Assembly: GCF_900091655.1 (NCBI RefSeq)
Contig: NZ_LT594621.1
Location: forward strand, 62,001 to 126,000
DNA: 64,000 bases
Source: Culturomica massiliensis
Lineage (GTDB): Bacteria; Bacteroidota; Bacteroidia; Bacteroidales; Marinifilaceae
Reading direction: 5' to 3'
Below are positions 58,741 to 64,000 of this stretch, piece by piece. A program made the translations under genes and the position numbers. The number at the start of each line of letters is the position of its first letter. Position 1 is the first letter of the stretch. The notes below the pieces were generated by a model. That model did no database searches. It saw only the letters and a list, made by a program, of their open reading frames with translations, and was not told where the DNA came from.

Positions 58741-59511
58741 TTAGAATATGAGGTGTTTTACGGAATAATTTTTGTTTTGGATATGTTCCATTGTCTGGAT
58801 TCCGATTTCCAGGTGTTGTTTGACAAAATTTTGGGTAACTTCTTTGTCTGATTCGGCTGTCTTTATTCCTTCGGAAATCATCGGTCTGTCGGAAACCAGT
58901 AGCAGGGCTCCGGTAGGGATACGGTTAGCAAAGCCGACGGTGAAAATGGTTGCTGTTTCCATATCTACAGCCATAGCCCGGGTTTTTACCAGATATTCCT
59001 TAAAATGATCGTCGTATTCCCAGACACGCCGGTTGGTGGTATAGACGACTCCGGTGAAATATTGCCGCTTGTGATCGTTGATGATCCGGGAACAGGTTTT
59101 TTGAATGCTGAAAGCCGGCAATGCCGGTACTTCATGGGGCAGGTAATCGTCTGAGGTACCTTCCCCCTTTATGGCTGCAATGGGTAAAATGTAGTCTCCT
59201 ACTGAAGATTTATTTTTCAATCCTCCGCATTTACCCAGAAAAAGGACGGCTTCCGGTTCGATAGCGGTTAAAAGGTCCAGGACGGTAGCTGCATTGGCAC
59301 TTCCCATACCGAAATTGATCAGGACGATATTTCCGTGTGATACGTTGGGCATGGTTTTATCGGCGCCGACAATCGGCTCGTTGAATAGCTCCGAAAATAA
59401 ATCCAGGTAGTATTCGAAATTCGTCAATAGAATATATTTGGGGAAATCTTTTAATGCCCGGCCGGTATAGCGTGGCAGCCAGTTATCTACGATTTCTTTT
59501 TTTGTTTTCAT
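58741..59511 (-). CDS. amn: AMP nucleosidase, short form
   Basis: A 256-residue cytoplasmic enzyme of the nucleoside phosphorylase fold, cleaving AMP to adenine and ribose 5-phosphate. VLINFGMGSANAATVLDLL and VLFLGKCGGLKNKSSVGDYI (about residues 88-108) are the phosphorylase-like motifs. AVDMETATIFTVGFANRIP (about residues 186-204) holds the ribose-binding Met-Glu pair and LLVSDRPM the catalytic Asp. It is shorter than the proteobacterial Amn (about 480 residues) and matches the Bacteroidetes type. Confidence 0.88.
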   Translation of the reverse strand: MKTKKEIVDNWLPRYTGRALKDFPKYILLTNFEYYLDLFSELFNEPIVGADKTMPNVSHGNIVLINFGMGSANAATVLDLLTAIEPEAVLFLGKCGGLKNKSSVGDYILPIAAIKGEGTSDDYLPHEVPALPAFSIQKTCSRIINDHKRQYFTGVVYTTNRRVWEYDDHFKEYLVKTRAMAVDMETATIFTVGFANRIPTGALLLVSDRPMISEGIKTAESDKEVTQNFVKQHLEIGIQTMEHIQNKNYSVKHLIF

Positions 59512-59707
59512 AATGCATAAAGCTTTAACGTTATTTCATTTTGGGTTATGAACCGGTTTCCTCTTTTCTTACGTTTTTTTAATAAAAGAGTCACAGTATC
59601 GGAAAAGGAAGCCAATGTATGGTGTTCCATTTTTTGATTCCGGAATTTTGAGTTTGTGATAAATACTTTTCCGTTTTGCTCCATGAGGTGATTGACTGAT
59701 CTTTTAT

Positions 59708-59715
59708 TACCTTTG
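59708..59715 (+). promoter_or_regulatory. Putative -7 element for queA
   Basis: TACCTTTG fits TAnnTTTG, 63 bases before the queA ATG. A good -33 is not seen. Confidence 0.4.
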
Positions 59716-59777
59716 TCTGTCTCATTTCCGGGTATCGGTAAAATAAGACCGGCAAAACAGAACAGTTAATTACATCG

Positions 59778-61004
59778 ATGAATACTATAGAACTTACTGC
59801 CCTCAAAAATATAAAAATTGAGGATTATACTTATGATTTACCGGAGGAAAAAATTGCAAAATTTCCTTTGGCCGACCGGGAGGCTTCCAGGTTGTTGATA
59901 TATGATAGGGGAGCCGTTTCTGAAACGTTTTTTTCCCAGGTGCCTGCTCTTTTGAAATCGGGACAGACGTTGATATTTAATAATACAAAGGTAATATATG
60001 CCCGCTTATTTTTTCAGAAAGAAACGGGAGCGCATATCGAAATTTTTTGTCTGGAGCCTTTGGTACCTGCGGATTATGCCCGGAATTTCGAGAGTAATTA
60101 TTACTGTGAGTGGAGTTGTATGGTCGGTAATCTGAAAAAATGGCGTGACGGTGCTATTTTCTGTCGTTTTAAACGGGGGCAGGATGAGGTGGTTTTAAAA
60201 GCAGAAAAGCTCGGACAAACGGGAGGGGAAGTACATGTTCGTTTTTCGTGGAATAAGGAGTTGTCTTTTAGTGAGGTTTTGGAATATTGCGGCAAAATAC
60301 CGATTCCACCTTATTTGAACCGGGAATCCGAAGATTCGGATAAGATACGTTATCAAACGGTGTACTCCCGGGAAGAAGGTTCAGTGGCTGCTCCGACAGC
60401 CGGACTGCATTTTACCCGGAATATTTTGTCGGTTTTGGAAAAGCAAGGGGTGCATATAGATGAACTGACGCTGCATGTCGGGGCAGGTACTTTTCGTCCT
60501 GTGAAGGCCGAGCGGATAGGCGGGCATGATATGCACACGGAGCATATTGTTATCTCCCGGAAACTGGTGGACGATCTGTCCCGGAAACAAGGGGAGGTCA
60601 TTGCGGTAGGAACTACTTCGGTACGGACTTTGGAAAGTTTATATTGGATGGGAGTGAAGAGATTGATGGGGGAGGAAGAATTTTATTCTTTATCCCAGTG
60701 GGAAGCTTATACTTTACCTGTTGGTTATTCTTTACAGGAGGCGATGGCGGCATTGGTGGATTGGTTTGACCGGAGCGGAGAGGAGTTGCTGAAAGCCCGG
60801 ACGACGATTATCATTGTGCCAGGATACCGGTTTCAGGTTATAGACGCCATGTTTACGAATTTCCATCAACCGCAAAGTACTTTACTGCTGCTGGTCGGGG
60901 CCGCAGTCGGTGAAGATTGGCGAAAAATATATGCTTATGCCCTCTCGCATCATTTCCGTTTTTTGAGTTACGGAGACAGTAGTTTTTTGAAAGTCAGAAA
61001 ATAA
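59778..61004 (+). CDS. queA: S-adenosylmethionine:tRNA ribosyltransferase-isomerase QueA
   Basis: A 408-residue cytoplasmic enzyme that adds the ribosyl part of SAM to preQ1 in tRNA, the penultimate step to queuosine. Motifs: EDYTYDLPEEKIAKFPLADR near the N-terminus, LIFNNTKVIYARLFF, SVAAPTAGLHFT (about residue 208), LTLHVGAGTFRPVK, AVGTTSVRTLE and MFTNFHQPQSTLLLLVGA. Length is slightly above the usual 350. The HsdR_N-like gene follows 14 bases later. Confidence 0.95.
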   Translation: MNTIELTALKNIKIEDYTYDLPEEKIAKFPLADREASRLLIYDRGAVSETFFSQVPALLKSGQTLIFNNTKVIYARLFFQKETGAHIEIFCLEPLVPADYARNFESNYYCEWSCMVGNLKKWRDGAIFCRFKRGQDEVVLKAEKLGQTGGEVHVRFSWNKELSFSEVLEYCGKIPIPPYLNRESEDSDKIRYQTVYSREEGSVAAPTAGLHFTRNILSVLEKQGVHIDELTLHVGAGTFRPVKAERIGGHDMHTEHIVISRKLVDDLSRKQGEVIAVGTTSVRTLESLYWMGVKRLMGEEEFYSLSQWEAYTLPVGYSLQEAMAALVDWFDRSGEELLKARTTIIIVPGYRFQVIDAMFTNFHQPQSTLLLLVGAAVGEDWRKIYAYALSHHFRFLSYGDSSFLKVRK

Positions 61005-61018
61005 GGAGAGGTGTCTGT

Positions 61019-61474
61019 ATGTTAGAATTATCGTTACCGGCATTTGAATACAAGGTCAAAAAGCAGGATGGGGTTGTATTCATTTATGATATTATCCGGA
61101 AAAAGTATGTCAAACTGACGCCGGAGGAATGGGTACGTCAGCATTTCGTGCATTATCTGATTCGTCAGAAGGGCTTTCCGCAGGCATTGATTGCATTGGA
61201 AAGAGAAATCGAGGTGTACGGCTTGAAACGCCGTTTTGATTTGGTATGCTATGACCGCCGGGGAAATCCGTATCTGATTGTCGAGTGTAAGGCTGCCGGC
61301 GTAACACTTTCACAAACGGTTTTCGATCAGGTTTTCGGCTATAATTTGATTCTGGCTGCTCCTTATGTTGCCATTACAAATGGTATCCGGCATTTTTGCG
61401 GTCATCTAGACTGCAACCGGCAATTTTGTTTTTTGCCGGAGATACCGGAATTTGAAGATTTTCCGGCCCTGTGA
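61019..61474 (+). CDS. HsdR_N-type PD-(D/E)XK-fold protein
   Basis: A 151-residue protein matching the type I restriction N-terminal nuclease domain (HSDR_N_2). It has PEEWVRQHFVHYLIRQKGFPQ, VYGLKRRFDLVCYDRRGNPYLIVECKAAG (Asp, and Glu-x-Lys as VECKA), and QVFGYNLILAAPYVAITNG. These supply the D-(E)-x-K residues. No methylase, specificity subunit or helicase is nearby, and the gene is fused in transcription with queA. It is a stand-alone Bacteroidetes protein of unknown role, not evidence of a restriction system. Confidence 0.82.
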   Translation: MLELSLPAFEYKVKKQDGVVFIYDIIRKKYVKLTPEEWVRQHFVHYLIRQKGFPQALIALEREIEVYGLKRRFDLVCYDRRGNPYLIVECKAAGVTLSQTVFDQVFGYNLILAAPYVAITNGIRHFCGHLDCNRQFCFLPEIPEFEDFPAL

Positions 61475-61507
61475 TTTGTTATCACTTCCGGACAACAAAT
61501 CACAGGG
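61467..61507. terminator. Convergent hairpin overlapping the HsdR_N-like stop
   Basis: The arms 61467-61480 and 61494-61507 are perfectly complementary over 14 bases (CCCTGTGATTTGTT and complement) with a 13-base loop. The last codons and stop of the HsdR_N-like gene are inside the left arm. No T run follows on the plus strand. Confidence 0.75.
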
Positions 61508-61522
61508 TACCGGAAGTTCAGA

Positions 61523-62626
61523 TCAACAATTCTTAAAATATTTGTCGAGTAATTCAAAGGCAGCAGTAAAAGAACTCATTTCGTTTTTCTGTACTTTTTC
61601 TTCCGCCTTTTTCAGGTTTTCTTTTTGACTTTCGTAAAAACGGTTTTTCAGTTGTTCATTGATTGTTTCGTACATCCAGTATTTGGCTTGCTCGTTTCTG
61701 TGTGTTTCGAAATAACCGTTTTGCTGGGTTGTGTTACAATAGTTGAGAATGGCTTGCCAGATATCGGATATTCCTGTTTTTTCATAGGCTGAACAGGTCA
61801 TAACTTTCGGTTCTACACCGGATTCATGGGGCGGAAACAGGTGTAAAGCTGTTTGCAATTGTACTTTGGCTAATTCGGCTTTATGAATGTTGTTACCGTC
61901 TGCTTTGTTGATAATGATGGTGTCGGCCATTTCCATGATACCCCGCTTGATGCCTTGTAGTTCGTCTCCGGCCCCTGCAATCTGTACCAACAGGAAAAAA
62001 TCAACCATAGAATGGACGGCGATTTCGCTTTGTCCGACGCCTACTGTTTCTATTAAAATAATGTCGAAACCTGCTACTTCACAAAGGATCATGGCTTCTC
62101 TGGTTTTACGGGCTACACCACCGAGAGAACCCGCAGACGGGGAAGGCCGGATATAGGCATTCGGGTCCCGCGACAGTTCTTCCATTCGGGTTTTGTCCCC
62201 CAGAATACTGCCTTTGGAGCGTTCACTGCTGGGGTCGATCGCCAGTACGGCAATTTTATGGCCCTGGTCTGTCAGAAATTTTCCAAAGGTTTCTATAAAT
62301 GTACTTTTACCGGCTCCCGGTACACCGGTTATCCCGATGCGCACAGAACGTCCTGAAGAAGGCAGACAACGCTTGATGACTTCCTGAGCTATTGCCTGAT
62401 GTTCGGTTTTTGAACTTTCCACCAGAGTGATTGCTTGGCTGAGAATGTTGATGTTGCCTTTTAGGATACCCTCTACATAATCATCTGTTGTTAAAGCTTT
62501 CTTTTTTATATTTTTTAAACGGGCAACTAGGTTCGGATTTACCGGATCCGGTTGATCTATACCTTTATTTACTTTCAAACCCTCGTATTCCGAAGAGTTT
62601 TCCGGGTGTTCAATACATTGCTCCAT
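61523..62626 (-). CDS. meaB: Methylmalonyl-CoA mutase-associated GTPase MeaB
   Basis: A 367-residue G3E-family GTPase that protects and reloads methylmalonyl-CoA mutase with cobalamin. The ATG at 62626 (MEQCIEHPENSSEYEG) is preferred over a longer frame. Motifs: GITGVPGAGKSTFIETFG (P-loop, about residues 104-121), LAIDPSSERSKGSILGDKTRM, VETVGVGQSE (switch) and INKADG (base recognition). Residues 1-60 form the family's helical N-terminal arm. Methylmalonyl-CoA mutase itself is not in the window. Confidence 0.93.
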   Translation of the reverse strand: MEQCIEHPENSSEYEGLKVNKGIDQPDPVNPNLVARLKNIKKKALTTDDYVEGILKGNINILSQAITLVESSKTEHQAIAQEVIKRCLPSSGRSVRIGITGVPGAGKSTFIETFGKFLTDQGHKIAVLAIDPSSERSKGSILGDKTRMEELSRDPNAYIRPSPSAGSLGGVARKTREAMILCEVAGFDIILIETVGVGQSEIAVHSMVDFFLLVQIAGAGDELQGIKRGIMEMADTIIINKADGNNIHKAELAKVQLQTALHLFPPHESGVEPKVMTCSAYEKTGISDIWQAILNYCNTTQQNGYFETHRNEQAKYWMYETINEQLKNRFYESQKENLKKAEEKVQKNEMSSFTAAFELLDKYFKNC

Positions 62627-62677
62627 GACTGTTTTTTTTGATTTAGGCAAAGATAGAATTAATTCGTTGAAAAGACA

Positions 62678-62707
62678 AAAGTCGGAAGCCAACAAGCTTC
62701 CGACTTT
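62678..62707 (-). terminator. Terminator after the C1 peptidase gene
   Basis: AAAGTCGGAAGC (62678-62689) pairs exactly with GCTTCCGACTTT (62696-62707) over a 6-base loop; on the minus strand TTTTGTCTTTT follows. Confidence 0.92.
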
Positions 62708-62740
62708 CAGATAATAAAAACAAAGTATTCCAGGCTGAAA

Positions 62741-63922
62741 TTAATCGATACCCAGTTTCTTTTTCAATTCTTTGGATAAGGCATCTTTATGGATCATGAC
62801 CGATGTCGTTTTGTATGCGACAAAGGGATAGGAAGCGTAAAGATAACCGTCGTATTTGTTGTATTTTCCCCAGGAATTCTTGACAATAAAATAAGGGGTA
62901 CCGTTTTGGTCTTTGGCTTTTCCAACGATGTGCATACCATGGTCGTCGGTGGTTTGGTAATTGTCAAAGGCTTCCTGCCGCATTTCCTGGGTGATTTTTT
63001 TCTCACTACAGGGATGTTGGATGAATTGCCGTTGTTGTTCCTCTTTGGGTAATGTCAGCCATTTGGTGATTTCGGCATCCTTCATTTCTTTGGTATCGAA
63101 AGTCGGCACGACAGCGATGCCATTGGTAAATCCTTTTTCGGATAAATCGGTAGCCCAGGCAAAGGTGAATCCTTTGTCGATGGCTTTATCCAAAACGTCC
63201 ATGAATTCGTCGAGCGGAAGGTTGTAAGTATTTCCGTTTAACCAGTTGTCCGGTACTTCGATAGCGAACTGAGAGTAAAAAGGATGATGGCTGAAAGAGG
63301 TCAACTGTATATAATCCGCCATATTCAGTCCCAGCATTTGGGTGAAACTTTGCGGGGTATATTCTTTACCTTTGTAGGTAAAGGTTTCCGGTAATTTCCC
63401 CAGATAAGCGTCTAGAATACCCTGGTAACCCTTTTTCCAGGCGGTTGTGATTTTCCGGTTCGGGTTTTTGACAATGACATCGGCGTATGCCCGTAACAGG
63501 CTGTTGAGTTCTCCGTGGGCATGTATATTTTCTCCGTAATTCAAACCGGAATAGGCTTCCAGAGGTACAATACCGTAACGGTCTATGGCCCATTGTACAT
63601 CATAATGTGCTCCACCGGGACCAAAATTCATCGCACCGTGGAGACGTACGTAACGGTCGGCTTTTCCGTCATAAGTATGCCATACGACGTACATCGGGGA
63701 GAGACTGACAGTATCTTTTCCCAATCGGGCGATTTCCGATTCGAAGAACGATATGCCCGACCATGACCAGCAAGTGCTGCTCCGGTCCTGTGATTTGACA
63801 CTGGTTGCCGGCATACGCTTGATGTCGGTAAACCGATATCCCTCTTCTTTCTGTTCCTGAGCCTGGGCCTGGTATAAAAATACACAGGCACAAGCAAATG
63901 TCAATACAATATTCTTTTTCAT
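62741..63922 (-). CDS. C1-family cysteine peptidase (aminopeptidase C / bleomycin hydrolase type)
   Basis: A 393-residue exported peptidase. The signal peptide KKNIVLTFACACVFLYQAQA is followed by the papain-like domain: the catalytic Cys in QDRSSTCWSWSGISFFESE (about residue 51), the HGMHIVG His (about residue 335) and the VKNSWG Asn (about residue 354). Length and the long insert between Cys and His match the C1B group. It lies next to a SusD gene cut by the right edge. Confidence 0.9.
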   Translation of the reverse strand: MKKNIVLTFACACVFLYQAQAQEQKEEGYRFTDIKRMPATSVKSQDRSSTCWSWSGISFFESEIARLGKDTVSLSPMYVVWHTYDGKADRYVRLHGAMNFGPGGAHYDVQWAIDRYGIVPLEAYSGLNYGENIHAHGELNSLLRAYADVIVKNPNRKITTAWKKGYQGILDAYLGKLPETFTYKGKEYTPQSFTQMLGLNMADYIQLTSFSHHPFYSQFAIEVPDNWLNGNTYNLPLDEFMDVLDKAIDKGFTFAWATDLSEKGFTNGIAVVPTFDTKEMKDAEITKWLTLPKEEQQRQFIQHPCSEKKITQEMRQEAFDNYQTTDDHGMHIVGKAKDQNGTPYFIVKNSWGKYNKYDGYLYASYPFVAYKTTSVMIHKDALSKELKKKLGID

Positions 63923-63940
63923 TCTTTTTTTATTATGGAA

Positions 63941-64000
63941 TTAATAACCTGGATTTTGTTGACTGTCCCTGTCGGCGGGTGGGAATAACTGGATTTCCGT
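63941..64000 (-). CDS. SusD/RagB-family outer-membrane lipoprotein, C-terminal fragment
   Basis: The minus-strand frame entering from the right edge ends at a stop at 63941-63943 with the residues LFPPADRDSQQNPGY. A terminal NPGY (or NPGW) after a Pro-rich segment is typical of SusD-like nutrient-uptake lipoproteins, where the sugar-binding partner of a SusC TonB receptor is encoded. Only 19 residues are visible, so the glycan specificity is unknown. The C1 peptidase gene follows it after 18 bases. Confidence 0.72.
   Translation of the reverse strand, partial: TEIQLFPPADRDSQQNPGY

Noticed and set aside
61019..61474. HsdR_N-like gene as part of a type I restriction system
   Set aside because: Only the N-terminal nuclease-type domain is present, with no helicase, methylase or specificity gene nearby; such single-domain proteins are ordinary in Bacteroidetes.

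Overview
The window is chromosomal DNA of a Bacteroidales bacterium. The evidence is a SusD-type C-terminus at the right edge, a GH92 mannosidase, a lipoprotein sialidase, PorT-type outer-membrane barrels, DUF4199/DUF4254/DUF5606/DUF5686 proteins, a C-terminally extended LysS, and repeated TAnnTTTG promoter elements of the Bacteroidetes primary sigma factor. A gut member of the Odoribacteraceae would fit, but that genus-level guess is not demonstrated by anything seen here.

Layout. 1-3.5 kb: end of one outer-membrane barrel, a second barrel, a sialidase lipoprotein and mscL. 3.5-5.9 kb: an efflux adaptor gene whose first codons were cut off by a complete 1311-bp IS4-family element. The element has 15-bp imperfect terminal repeats and a 9-bp target duplication, and its end supplies a new in-frame GTG. 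6-31.5 kb: mostly housekeeping genes, including acyl-ACP thioesterase, GT2, glucosaminidase/LysM, cdd, recR-recJ, lysS, gpsA, recQ, kdsD, a DUF5686 barrel, lptB, tRNA-Leu, tig, a YejM-like sulfatase, an M16 peptidase, an O-methyltransferase and thyA.

31.8-46.5 kb is a surface-glycan island lying between thyA and folA. Module 1 has a CDP-ribitol-forming cytidylyltransferase-reductase fusion, a TagF-like polyol-phosphate transferase, a LicD transferase, a second cytidylyltransferase, a galactofuranosyltransferase and UDP-galactopyranose mutase. Next come an LPS kinase-like protein, a GT10 fucosyltransferase-like enzyme and a GT2. Module 2 has a GT9, a DUF4254 protein, another TagB/F-like transferase, a LicC-like nucleotidyltransferase and a HisC-like aminotransferase. 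There is no Wzx, Wzy or Wzz, so the product is more likely an LPS-core or lipooligosaccharide decoration than a Wzy-polymerised capsule. The inference is a Gram-negative surface glycan decorated with ribitol phosphate and probably a second CDP-activated amino-alcohol phosphate.

46.7-64 kb: folA, a 1.3-kb array of nine 150/157-bp tandem repeats each carrying a perfect 10-bp-stem hairpin, a Wzi-family barrel, GH92, a ROK kinase, trmN6, a conserved block (DUF5606, DnaJ/TerB, coaE, ybbR, yajC, DUF1573, AMP nucleosidase), queA, an HsdR_N-like nuclease-fold protein, meaB, a C1 peptidase and a SusD tail. AT-rich inverted repeats of one recognisable vocabulary occur in at least five other intergenic regions.
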